From Nitrospira sp. ST-bin5 (GTDB lineage: Bacteria; Nitrospirota; Nitrospiria; Nitrospirales; Nitrospiraceae): 13,813 nt of DNA. Under the pieces are notes generated by a model, which saw only the letters and a program-made list of their open reading frames with translations, did no database searches and was not told the DNA's origin. The stretch covers positions 454,884 through 468,696 of the forward strand of contig MSXN01000007.1 of assembly GCA_002083555.1 (NCBI GenBank), given 5' to 3'. Position 1 is the first letter of the stretch, and every line of letters starts with the position of its first letter. Shown piece after piece: positions 7,813 to 13,813 of this stretch. A program made the position numbers and the translations under genes.

Positions 7813-9120
7813 TCAGTGTCTGGTTCCAACGGATTCCGGGCGGATCAAATTGGCCGCCTCGGCTTCGTGAATCAACGTTACGTATTCGTGCCGCCAATGT
7901 TTCAACGTGCTCATGATCGGCGATACCTCGGCATCGCCGAAGGCGCAAACTGTGCGGCCGGCGATGTTCTTGCACAGATCTGTGAGGGTTTCAAGGTCTT
8001 GCATCTGGCCGCGTTTGGCCATAATCCGGCGCATGGTCTGCACAAGCCAGGAACTGCCTTCCCGGCAGGGACTGCACTTGCCGCAGGACTCGTGATAGAA
8101 AAATTCCATCAGCCGGAGCGCGGCCCAGACCATGCTGGTGCCTTCTTCCATGACCGTGACCCCGCCGGAGCCAAGCATCGAGCCGGCCGCCGCGACGGAT
8201 TCAAAGTCCAGCTTCACATCCAGGTGATCGGGCGTCAGGAACGGGGCCGAGGCTCCGCCCGGGATAAAGGCTTTCAACGGCTTGTCCGATCGCATTCCCC
8301 CGGCATGCTCGAACACCAGTTCACGAATCGTCACACCCATCGGCAATTCATAATTGCCCGGACGCTTCACGTGGCCGCTGACGCAGAAGACCCGTGTGCC
8401 GGTGCTCTTGGGCGGCGAGCCGATGGAGGCAAACCATTCCGGTCCCCGAGACAGAATATGCGGCAGGTTGGCTAGCGTCTCCACGTTGTTGACAACCGTC
8501 GGCTTGTTGTAGAGACCGTGGGTAGCCGGAAACGGCGGCTTCACGCGCGGAAGGCCGCGCTTGCCTTCCAGGGATTCCAGCAGCGCCGTTTCTTCTCCAC
8601 AGATGTAGGCGCCGGCGCCGCGATGGACCCAGACGTCCACAGTAATGCCGGTGCCGAGGATGTTCTTGCCGATGTATCCGGCGGCGCGGGCTTCGCCGAT
8701 GGCTCGTTCCAGGATCTTGGACCCGAGGACCATTTCGCCGCGGATATAAATGTAGGCGGACTGGGCGCCGATCGCGTAGCAGGCCAGCACAATCCCTTCG
8801 AGCACCTGGTGCGGATCCCGCTCCATGAGCTGCCGGTCCTTAAACGTTCCGGGTTCGCTTTCGTCGGCGTTGCAGCAGAGGTAGCGCGGGCCTTGATAAT
8901 CTTTTGGGAGAAATCCCCACTTTACGCCGGTCGGGAAGCCGGCGCCGCCCCGGCCGCGCAGACCGGACTTCATGACCGTGGTGGTCACGTCAGTCGGCGC
9001 GAGCTTGCCAAGCGTGTTGCGCAGGGCCTGATAGCCGCCGGTCTTTTCGTAGTCGGCCAGCGACCCGGTGTATCCGGGCTGCATCATATTTTTCAGAAGG
9101 ACGAGTTCGTGTTTCGGCAT
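7813..9120 (-). CDS. nuoF: NADH-quinone oxidoreductase subunit F (NuoF), NADH- and FMN-binding
   Basis: This is the entry subunit of complex I: it binds NADH and FMN and holds [4Fe-4S] cluster N3. At 435 residues it is close to E. coli NuoF (445). The glycine-rich GLRGRGGAGFPTGVKWG (53-69) and CNADESEPGTFKDRQLME (83-100) form the nucleotide/FMN pocket. GAYICGEETALLESLEG (170-186) supplies the acidic residues E176/E177 near the NADH site. NKPTVVNNVETL (205-216) follows. The cluster ligands are C346-x2-C349-x2-C352 in ESCGKCSPCREG and C392. These residues indicate a genuine NAD(H)-linked complex rather than a ferredoxin-dependent one lacking NuoEFG. It starts at ATG 9120, 88 nt after nuoE, behind an inverted-repeat element; the ribosome binding site is weak (GGG about 9 nt upstream). 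It ends 4 nt before nuoG. Confidence 0.98.
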   Translation of the reverse strand: MPKHELVLLKNMMQPGYTGSLADYEKTGGYQALRNTLGKLAPTDVTTTVMKSGLRGRGGAGFPTGVKWGFLPKDYQGPRYLCCNADESEPGTFKDRQLMERDPHQVLEGIVLACYAIGAQSAYIYIRGEMVLGSKILERAIGEARAAGYIGKNILGTGITVDVWVHRGAGAYICGEETALLESLEGKRGLPRVKPPFPATHGLYNKPTVVNNVETLANLPHILSRGPEWFASIGSPPKSTGTRVFCVSGHVKRPGNYELPMGVTIRELVFEHAGGMRSDKPLKAFIPGGASAPFLTPDHLDVKLDFESVAAAGSMLGSGGVTVMEEGTSMVWAALRLMEFFYHESCGKCSPCREGSSWLVQTMRRIMAKRGQMQDLETLTDLCKNIAGRTVCAFGDAEVSPIMSTLKHWRHEYVTLIHEAEAANLIRPESVGTRH

Positions 9121-9137
9121 CTCAACAACCCGTTGTT

Positions 9138-9206
9138 CGTGAAGCGTCTCTCGTGAAGCGCGATCCGGACCGGTTCCTATTTGCGAACGACGAGATACGC
9201 TTCACG
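9138..9206. repeat. 17-nt inverted repeat built from GTGAAGC heptamers between nuoE and nuoF
   Basis: The arms CGTGAAGCGTCTCTCGT (9138-9154) and ACGAGATACGCTTCACG (9190-9206) are complementary at 16 of 17 positions, with a 35-nt spacer that itself holds CCGGACCGG. The element fills most of the 88-bp nuoE-nuoF gap. Read in sevens, the plus strand gives GTGAAGC GTCTCTC GTGAAGC (9139-9159), and the minus strand gives GTGAAGC GTGAAGC GTATCTC (9212-9192), so the same heptamer occurs on both sides in opposite orientation. A separate small palindrome, AACAAC-CC-GTTGTT (9124-9137), lies right before the nuoF start. The hairpin lacks a T tail. The same heptamer recurs upstream of nuoA at 12539-12566. 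Confidence 0.7.
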
Positions 9207-9208
9207 CT

Positions 9209-9742
9209 TCACGCTCCCGGTTTCGCTGATTCCGGCCACATGTAAGGGCCGCTTTTCAACGGGCTGGTTCCGGCGGTCCGGAGATCCGCCAGGATCTTGT
9301 CCACCTTCTCTTCCGTCAGTCGTTCATAATAATCGTCATTGATCTGCATCATCGGCGCGGTGCCGCAGGCTGCCAGGCATTCGACGGCGGTCAGCGTAAA
9401 CAGACCGTCTGCCGTCGTTTCGCCGGGAGCGATTCCGAGTTTGGTCTTCATCCAGCCGATCACGGTGTCCGACCCGACCAGCGCGCACATGAGGGATTTG
9501 CACACCTGGATATGGTGAGTGCCGACCTTCTTGAGGTTCAGCATCGTATAGAAGGTCGCGGTCTCATAGACCTGCGGCGGCGTCAGCTTCAGCAGGCCGG
9601 CAATCTCCGTCATCGCCGCTTCCGTCACATAGCCCGGTTCGCGCTGTGCCAGGTACAAGAGCGGAATCAGCGCGGAGCGCTTCACCGGGTAGCGGGACAG
9701 GATCTCCGCGATTTCGTCTTTATATTTCTCTGATAGTGTCAT
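9209..9742 (-). CDS. nuoE: NADH-quinone oxidoreductase subunit E (NuoE), thioredoxin-like [2Fe-2S]
   Basis: This N-module subunit pairs with NuoF and carries [2Fe-2S] cluster N1a, off the main electron path. It has 177 residues (E. coli 166). An N-terminal helical part (about 5-60, ending in LTPPQVYETATFYTML) precedes the thioredoxin-like fold. The cluster ligands are C81-x4-C86 (VCKSLMC) and C122-x3-C126 (ECLAACG), exactly as in the family. A short tail, about 155-177, ends in PESAKPGA. Its TGA stop lies inside a GTGAAGC repeat unit (9206-9212), so the tail's end may have been set by arrival of the repeat; this is an inference. It starts at ATG 9742, 48 nt after nuoCD, with only weak purine-rich sequence upstream. 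Confidence 0.97.
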   Translation of the reverse strand: MTLSEKYKDEIAEILSRYPVKRSALIPLLYLAQREPGYVTEAAMTEIAGLLKLTPPQVYETATFYTMLNLKKVGTHHIQVCKSLMCALVGSDTVIGWMKTKLGIAPGETTADGLFTLTAVECLAACGTAPMMQINDDYYERLTEEKVDKILADLRTAGTSPLKSGPYMWPESAKPGA

Positions 9743-9751
9743 GCCGTTGAT

Positions 9752-9769
9752 CGTCTCTCGTCCTGCGTC
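9752..9769. repeat. Fragment related to the nuoE-nuoF heptamer element, in the nuoCD-nuoE gap
   Basis: The 10-nt CGTCTCTCGT at 9752-9761 is identical to 9145-9154 in the nuoE-nuoF element and continues as GTCTCTC GTCCTGC GTC in the same seven-base phase. It occupies part of the 48-bp gap between nuoCD and nuoE. The match is short, so common origin with the longer element is only possible. Confidence 0.35.
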
Positions 9770-9790
9770 TAGGTCCTCGTCGACCGTTTC

Positions 9791-11545
9791 CTACCGATCG
9801 CACTCTCCCATCACAATGTCATAAGAGCCGAAGATCGTGATGATGTCGGAAATCAAATATCCCCGCGCCATGTGGTCGAAGGCGCCCATGTGGACGAAGG
9901 AGGGGGAGCGGATCTTCAATCGATAGGGACGGGGGCTGCCGTCGCTGATGATAAAGAATCCCAACTCGCCCTTCGGAGCTTCGGTGGCGCAATAGGTTTC
10001 GCCTTTCGGCGGCTTGAATCCCTGCGTGAAGATAATGAAATGGTGGATCAGGCTTTCCATGTCCCGCATCACTTGTTGCTTGGGGGGCGGGATGTATTGC
10101 GGCACATCCGCCATGATGGGTCCTTGGGGCATTTGATCCAGGCACTGCGCAATGATTCTGGCACTCTGACGCATTTCTTCCATCCGGACCCAGTACCGGT
10201 CGTAGGTGTCGCCATGTTTCCCGAGCGGCACGTCCCACTCCACCCTGTCGTAGACTCCGTACGGTTCCAGCTTGCGAATATCGTAGTCGACTCCGGAGCC
10301 GCGCAAGGTGGGGCCGGTGAGGCCGAAATTGATCGCGTCTTCTCCAGAAATGACGGCCACATTTTTCGTGCGCCCGACCCAGATGCGGTTGGACGCGATA
10401 AGCGAATCGTATTCTGCGACTTTCTGCGGAAACGTGCTCAGGAACGCGCGAAGCCGCAGGACCAACTCCGGCGTGAAGTCGCTGTCGACTCCGCCGATCC
10501 GATAATAATTGAGCGTCAGACGGGCGCCGCAGAGCTGTTCGAAGAGATCCAGGAGGATCTCGCGCTCGCGGAAGGTCCAGAAGAAGACAGTCATGGCGCC
10601 GATGTCGAGCGCTTGCGTGCCCAGCCAGAACAGGTGGCCTATGATGCGCTGCATTTCCGCCACCAGTGTGCGGATATATTCGGCACGCTCCGGCACAGTG
10701 ATGTCGAGCAGCTTTTCCACGGCCCGGACGTAGGCGTAATTGTTGGCCATGGCGCAGACGTAATCGAGCCGGTCGGTATGCGGAATGACCTGCATGTACG
10801 CCAGGCCTTCGGCCAGCTTTTCGACGCCGCGGTGGAGATAGCCGAGATCCGGCGTCGCTTTCACAATGCGTTCCCCGTCGAGTTCCAGCACGACGCGCAA
10901 CACGCCATGGGTGCTGGGGTGTTGCGGCCCCATGTTCAAGAGCAATTCTTCCCGGCGTCGCGATCCGGGAGCGCCGTTTGTGGCAATGAACGGTTTCTTT
11001 TCCGTTTCCGTATACTCGCCTTCGGTCATCTCTTCCGGCGCTTCGTCGAGGCGCGGAATAAAATCGAACTGGCTGCGCCAGCCGCGGCCCTCCGTGGGGA
11101 AATCCTTCCGGAGCGGGTAGCCTTCGGCGTAGTCTTCCGGCATGAGAATTCGGCGGAGGTCCGGATGTCCGGAAAAGATAATGCCCATCATGTCGAAGAC
11201 TTCCCGCTCGAGAAATTCCGCGCCGCGCCACACGCTCGTCACTGAAGGAAGTGATGGATTGTCTTCGGTCACACGGGCTTTCACGCGGATACGGCGGCCG
11301 TGAGGCAGAGACAGCAAATGATAAATCACTTCGAACCGGTTCTGGTCTGTGGGGTAATCCGCAGAGCAGATATCGGTAATGTGGTCGAAGGCCATCTCGG
11401 GCGCGTCGTGCAGGTAGCGGGCGACCGTCAGCATGTCTGACGCGCGCACCTGGGCGACCATCTCACCGCGGCCTGTGTCGAGATCGACGGAGAGCACGGC
11501 GTCAGGAAATTGTGCGACGAGTGTATCGACGATCGCTTGCGACAT
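9791..11545 (-). CDS. nuoC: Fused NADH-quinone oxidoreductase subunit C/D (NuoCD)
   Basis: A single 584-residue protein joins the 30-kDa (NuoC) and 49-kDa (NuoD) Q-module subunits, as in E. coli (about 600). NuoC spans roughly 1-165, with the signature EREVFDMMGIIFSGHPDLRR (113-132) and YPLRKDFP (143-150). An acidic linker of about 30 residues (166-197) follows. NuoD runs from about 199 to 584: MGPQHPSTHG with H209 and H213, LHRG with R239, and DRLDY with R259 and Y262. By spacing, H213 and Y262 are the quinone-headgroup residues (His38/Tyr87 of Thermus Nqo4) and R239 is the arginine dimethylated in mitochondria (Arg85 of bovine NDUFS2). The end GSYDIVMGECDR fits the conserved C-terminus. The ATG overlaps the nuoB stop by one base (TAATG), implying coupled translation. 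Confidence 0.97.
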   Translation of the reverse strand: MSQAIVDTLVAQFPDAVLSVDLDTGRGEMVAQVRASDMLTVARYLHDAPEMAFDHITDICSADYPTDQNRFEVIYHLLSLPHGRRIRVKARVTEDNPSLPSVTSVWRGAEFLEREVFDMMGIIFSGHPDLRRILMPEDYAEGYPLRKDFPTEGRGWRSQFDFIPRLDEAPEEMTEGEYTETEKKPFIATNGAPGSRRREELLLNMGPQHPSTHGVLRVVLELDGERIVKATPDLGYLHRGVEKLAEGLAYMQVIPHTDRLDYVCAMANNYAYVRAVEKLLDITVPERAEYIRTLVAEMQRIIGHLFWLGTQALDIGAMTVFFWTFREREILLDLFEQLCGARLTLNYYRIGGVDSDFTPELVLRLRAFLSTFPQKVAEYDSLIASNRIWVGRTKNVAVISGEDAINFGLTGPTLRGSGVDYDIRKLEPYGVYDRVEWDVPLGKHGDTYDRYWVRMEEMRQSARIIAQCLDQMPQGPIMADVPQYIPPPKQQVMRDMESLIHHFIIFTQGFKPPKGETYCATEAPKGELGFFIISDGSPRPYRLKIRSPSFVHMGAFDHMARGYLISDIITIFGSYDIVMGECDR

Positions 11546-12024
11546 TACTTCACGAATACCTTTTCGCGTTGAATCTTCTCTTGGAGTTTCAGCAACCCAT
11601 CCAGCAGCGCCTCCGGCCGCGGCGGGCAGCCCGGCACGTAGACATCCACCGGAATGATTTGATCCACGCCCTGTACCACCGCGTAGCTGTTGTAGTGATT
11701 GCCGGAAGTGGCGCAGGAGCCCATCGAAATCACATAGCGCGGCTCCGGCATCTGGTCGTAGATCCGGCGGATCACGGGAGCCATCTTGCGGGTGACCGTG
11801 CCGGCAATGATCATCAGATCCGACTGGCGCGGGGAGGCGCGGAACACGCCGGCTCCGAACCGGTCGAGATCGTAGCGGGACGACACGCTGGCGATCATCT
11901 CGATCGCGCAGCAGGCGAGGCCGAAGGTCATCGGCCAGAGAGCCGACTTCCGCGCCCAGTTCACGACCGCATCCAGGTTTGTCGTGAGGATATTGGCTTC
12001 GAATTGTCGTTCTAAAAAACTCAT
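11545..12024 (-). CDS. nuoB: NADH-quinone oxidoreductase subunit B (NuoB), cluster N2
   Basis: This Q-module subunit carries [4Fe-4S] cluster N2, the last electron carrier before quinone. It has 159 residues, a compact family length. Ligands are the unusual adjacent pair C38-C39 (FGLACCAIEM), C104 (SMGSCATSGNHYNSY) and C133 (VPGCPPRPEAL). The N-terminal NLDAVVNWARKSALWPMTFG and the arginine-rich DLDRFGAGVFRASPRQSDL are typical. The ATG at 12024 has AGAGG 6 nt upstream, the best ribosome binding site in this part of the operon, which suits a gene that follows a 133-bp structured gap after nuoA. Its TAA overlaps the nuoCD ATG by one base. Confidence 0.98.
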   Translation of the reverse strand: MSFLERQFEANILTTNLDAVVNWARKSALWPMTFGLACCAIEMIASVSSRYDLDRFGAGVFRASPRQSDLMIIAGTVTRKMAPVIRRIYDQMPEPRYVISMGSCATSGNHYNSYAVVQGVDQIIPVDVYVPGCPPRPEALLDGLLKLQEKIQREKVFVK

Positions 12025-12056
12025 CTTTTCCTCTTCACCTTCCTAGCGAGAATGCG

Positions 12057-12160
12057 TGAGCGGGTAGCGGCGATCAACCCATTCGCCCGCAGCGGAAGGG
12101 ACCCACTGGGGGATGGGTGGAGCGAGGACGAATAGGTTGGTCGCCGACAGGACCCGCTCA
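12057..12160 (-). repeat. Large two-stem palindromic element in the nuoA-nuoB gap, including the nuoA stop codon
   Basis: An outer 9-bp perfect inverted repeat (TGAGCGGGT at 12057-12065, ACCCGCTCA at 12152-12160) encloses an inner 20-bp inverted repeat (12069-12088 with 12126-12145). In the minus-strand RNA the inner stem has 17 Watson-Crick pairs, two G-U pairs and one A-C mismatch, and one more C-G pair extends it (12068 with 12146). Between the stems is a small asymmetric bulge; the apical 37 nt contain ACCCA/TGGGT, which can form a further small hairpin. The outer stem includes the nuoA TGA (12158-12160). There is no T run. It could be a mobile palindromic repeat (REP- or MITE-like) or an mRNA-processing/stability structure. 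Confidence 0.75.
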
Positions 12161-12529
12161 ATCCCATTCGAGTGCCCCCTTTTTCCAGGCGTACCAGAAC
12201 CCGACGACCAAGATGCCGATAAAGGTCACCATTTCGGCGAGACCGACGAATCCGAGCTTGGAAAACGCCACGGCCCAGGGGAACATGTAGACGATCTCAA
12301 TGTCGAAGATCACGAACAGCATCGCGATGATGTAATAGCGCATCGGGATCTGGACGCGGGCGTCTTGAAACAGCGGACTGCCGCTCTCATAGGGCGCCAG
12401 TTTGGCCCGGTAGGGACGGCTCGGTCTCACAAACCACCCGGCCAGCAGCGACACGGCCCCGAAGGCGATCGCGATCCCGATAAACAGGAGGATCGGAAGA
12501 TAGTTCGCTGGAACAGCGGCGTTACCCAT
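12158..12529 (-). CDS. nuoA: NADH-quinone oxidoreductase subunit A (NuoA)
   Basis: This is a small membrane subunit of complex I near the quinone tunnel, 123 residues, with three hydrophobic helices at about 11-34, 66-86 and 97-115. The loop after the first helix has KLAPYESGSPLFQDARVQIP (43-62), the cytoplasmic loop that moves during turnover, with E48. The second helix has FVIFDIEIVYMFPWA (72-86) with D76 and E78, the conserved acidic pair (D79/E81 in E. coli). The start ATG at 12529 has GGGG 6 nt upstream, directly beside a tandem heptamer array. It is the first nuo gene, 75 nt after the methyltransferase. Its stop codon lies in the outer stem of the palindrome that fills the gap to nuoB. 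Confidence 0.97.
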   Translation of the reverse strand: MGNAAVPANYLPILLFIGIAIAFGAVSLLAGWFVRPSRPYRAKLAPYESGSPLFQDARVQIPMRYYIIAMLFVIFDIEIVYMFPWAVAFSKLGFVGLAEMVTFIGILVVGFWYAWKKGALEWD

Positions 12530-12538
12530 GAAAGCCCC

Positions 12539-12566
12539 GTGAAACGTGAAACGTGAAGCGTGAAAC
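12539..12566. repeat. Four tandem GTGAARC heptamers between the methyltransferase gene and nuoA
   Basis: Four units lie in exact register: GTGAAAC, GTGAAAC, GTGAAGC, GTGAAAC (28 bp on the plus strand). They sit in the 75-bp gap, with the last unit just 9 nt from the nuoA ATG and immediately next to its GGGG ribosome binding site. The same unit, in GTGAAGC form, builds the inverted repeat in the nuoE-nuoF gap. The rest of the gap (12567-12604) shows nothing clear; I cannot name a promoter with confidence. Confidence 0.8.
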
Positions 12567-12604
12567 GTTGTCGGAGTCCGGATGCCGAATCATTCCCATA
12601 TTCC

Positions 12605-13783
12605 TCATGCGGCCGAGCGCGCGGCAAGGGCTTCGCCGAAGAAGGGTTTGAATTGCAACCCGTCGAGCGTCGGCTTCTCAATGCCCTTGTGTTGAATGAG
12701 CACTTTGAATGTTCGGCCCATTCCTTCCGGTCGCACCAGATGAATGGCCGCGCGAAACTCGGCGCCTTCCGGGTCCATCCTTGAGAGAAAATCTTCAAGG
12801 CCGAGCCCCATCAGGAAGCTCATCTGATTGGTAAAGCCCGTCACATGCAGGCCGTGCTCTTCGCCGACGGTGGCGAGGGTCGAAAAGTCCACGTGGGACG
12901 TCATGTCCTGGAGGCCGACCCGCTCATAAGGATTTTCCGAGGTCATCTGCGAGTAGTAACAGAGCAGCGTTCCCTTCGCGCGTTCGGGTCCGTAGAGATC
13001 CTGCGCCGTGTGGCCGTAATCGATCGTAATCGCCAGCCCGCGATCGATCGCGCGGGCGACCTGCTCCATCCAGCGCACCGCAGCGGTGTTGATTTCGGTT
13101 TGATAGCCGTCCGGGAGCGACAGCTTCAGGTTGGTCAGATACTGTTGAACCTCCGGCGACGACAGGGGGCGGAGGCATTCAACGAATCCGGTGCCGTCAT
13201 AGTCGACGTAGATTTCCTGGGCCTGGCCGTTCTCGATCTGGATTCGATGGACCGGAAACGCATCGGGAAGCTCGTTGCTGAAACACAGGCCGGCGACGCT
13301 CTGTTCGGCCAGCGAATCGAGTCCTTCGAGCCAGGTAATACGACCCGGTTCACAGAGCCCGTGCAGCAGATTCCGGCGTTGCAACTCCTGCATCGCCGGG
13401 CTGCGCTCAATGAGCACATAGCGGAGGCGCTGGCTGAACGAGTCGTCCGGATTCATGCGGCAGGCCGACAGGAAATGCTTGGCCAGTAAGCCTTTCCCCG
13501 GTCCCATTTCGACGACGGTGAAGGGATCGGGATGTCCGAGGAACGCGTCGAGTTGCCTGGCCTGTTTCGCCAGCGCTTGGCCGAGAATCGGGTGGACGTC
13601 CGAACTGGTATAGAAGTCGCCGGACCAGCCGATGCGTTCGGCGCCGGACTCCGGCGGACGCATGTAGTAGCCGAATTGCGGATGATAGAGCGCCAGTTCC
13701 ATAAAACGGACGAAGGGTATCGGACCCGAGGCGGCAATCTCGGCGGTCATGGCGGCAACAAGTTCAGGATGCCCGATCGTCAC
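12605..13783 (-). CDS. MidA/NDUFAF7-family SAM-dependent methyltransferase (DUF185), probable complex I assembly factor
   Basis: This is a 392-residue class I methyltransferase of the MidA/NDUFAF7 family. The conserved N-terminal FMELALYHPQFGYYM (27-41) and GDFYTSSDVHPILG (55-68) are family hallmarks. The SAM-binding motif is VVEMGPGKG (90-98), followed by LIERSPAMQELQ, FSNELPDAFPVHR and, near the C-terminus, TIDYGHTAQDLY and TSHVDFSTL. Mitochondrial NDUFAF7 dimethylates one arginine of NDUFS2, the NuoD homologue, and is needed for complex I assembly. Its position directly before nuoA makes the same role plausible here, but the substrate is inferred. The chosen start is GTG at 13783, with GGA about 8 nt upstream. 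The frame stays open to the window edge, so an upstream start is possible, as is an internal ATG at 13750. It shares strand and close spacing with nuoA, so co-transcription is likely. Confidence 0.9.
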   Translation of the reverse strand: MTIGHPELVAAMTAEIAASGPIPFVRFMELALYHPQFGYYMRPPESGAERIGWSGDFYTSSDVHPILGQALAKQARQLDAFLGHPDPFTVVEMGPGKGLLAKHFLSACRMNPDDSFSQRLRYVLIERSPAMQELQRRNLLHGLCEPGRITWLEGLDSLAEQSVAGLCFSNELPDAFPVHRIQIENGQAQEIYVDYDGTGFVECLRPLSSPEVQQYLTNLKLSLPDGYQTEINTAAVRWMEQVARAIDRGLAITIDYGHTAQDLYGPERAKGTLLCYYSQMTSENPYERVGLQDMTSHVDFSTLATVGEEHGLHVTGFTNQMSFLMGLGLEDFLSRMDPEGAEFRAAIHLVRPEGMGRTFKVLIQHKGIEKPTLDGLQFKPFFGEALAARSAA

Positions 13784-13813
13784 AAAGAAGTCCGTTTCTC
13801 TGCTGACAAGGCG

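Noticed and set aside
7809..7829. TTG start for nuoG seven codons upstream of the ATG
   Set aside because: It would overlap nuoF by 17 nt and add residues outside the family's usual start; the ATG 4 nt after the nuoF stop is simpler. It is not fully excluded because neither has a strong ribosome binding site.
6501..7916. 471-codon open frame on the plus strand opposite nuoG and nuoF
   Set aside because: It is antisense to two genes with complete motif sets, its translation shows no recognisable family and is of arginine/histidine/alanine-rich shadow composition, and it spans the nuoG-nuoF junction.
9819..11231. 470-codon minus-strand open frame overlapping nuoCD in another reading frame
   Set aside because: It is an arginine/proline-rich out-of-frame read of nuoCD, with no independent start signal.
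9872..11245. 457-codon plus-strand open frame opposite nuoCD
   Set aside because: It is a shadow frame produced by GC-rich codon use in nuoCD; no plausible domain or membrane pattern is seen.
12539..12566. CRISPR array
   Set aside because: The units are 7 bp and directly adjacent with no spacers, so this is a simple tandem repeat.
12530..12604. A separate promoter for nuoA in the gap after the methyltransferase gene
   Set aside because: I looked for -35/-10 pairs on the minus strand and found only weak AT-richer fragments such as TATGGGAAT; that is not enough to call.

Overview
The window is one strand of a respiratory complex I operon. Every real gene lies on the minus strand, so transcription runs from the high coordinates down to position 1. 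In transcription order it reads: a MidA/NDUFAF7-family methyltransferase (13783-12605), nuoA, nuoB, a fused nuoCD, nuoE, nuoF, nuoG, nuoH, nuoI, nuoJ, nuoK, nuoL, and the first 206 codons of nuoM, cut by the window edge. nuoN and the end of nuoM would lie beyond position 1. The long plus-strand open frames are antisense shadows typical of GC-rich DNA.

The genes encode an essentially complete 14-subunit-type NADH:quinone oxidoreductase with nuoC and nuoD fused. NuoE, F and G form the NADH-oxidising N module, with all Fe-S ligands visible, including the extra N7 site in NuoG. NuoB, CD and I form the Q module, with clusters N2, N6a and N6b and the quinone-site residues. NuoH, A, J, K, L and M form the membrane arm, with the key Glu/Lys/His proton-channel residues kept. 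Nothing looks broken. The methyltransferase is a notable neighbour, because its mitochondrial relative methylates one arginine of the NuoD homologue and is needed for complex I assembly. The equivalent arginine (R239 of NuoCD) is present here.

The organism is a GC-rich bacterium. The protein sequences, the nuoCD fusion and the short GTGAARC-type intergenic repeats suggest a member of Nitrospirota, probably Nitrospira-like. This is an inference from general familiarity, not a database result. In such nitrite oxidisers complex I may also run backwards to make NADH.

Coding density is very high. Most junctions overlap or are under 50 bp. Four junctions are longer: methyltransferase-nuoA (75 bp), nuoA-nuoB (133 bp), nuoE-nuoF (88 bp) and nuoI-nuoJ (100 bp). 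All four contain structured or repeated DNA: a tandem heptamer array, a large two-stem palindrome reaching into the nuoA stop codon, an inverted repeat built from the same heptamer that supplies the nuoE stop codon, and two tandem hairpins just before the nuoJ ribosome binding site. None is followed by a T run that would make it an ordinary intrinsic terminator. I see no tRNA, rRNA, CRISPR array, insertion sequence or new multi-gene system. The novelty here is in the intergenic elements and the methyltransferase linkage.
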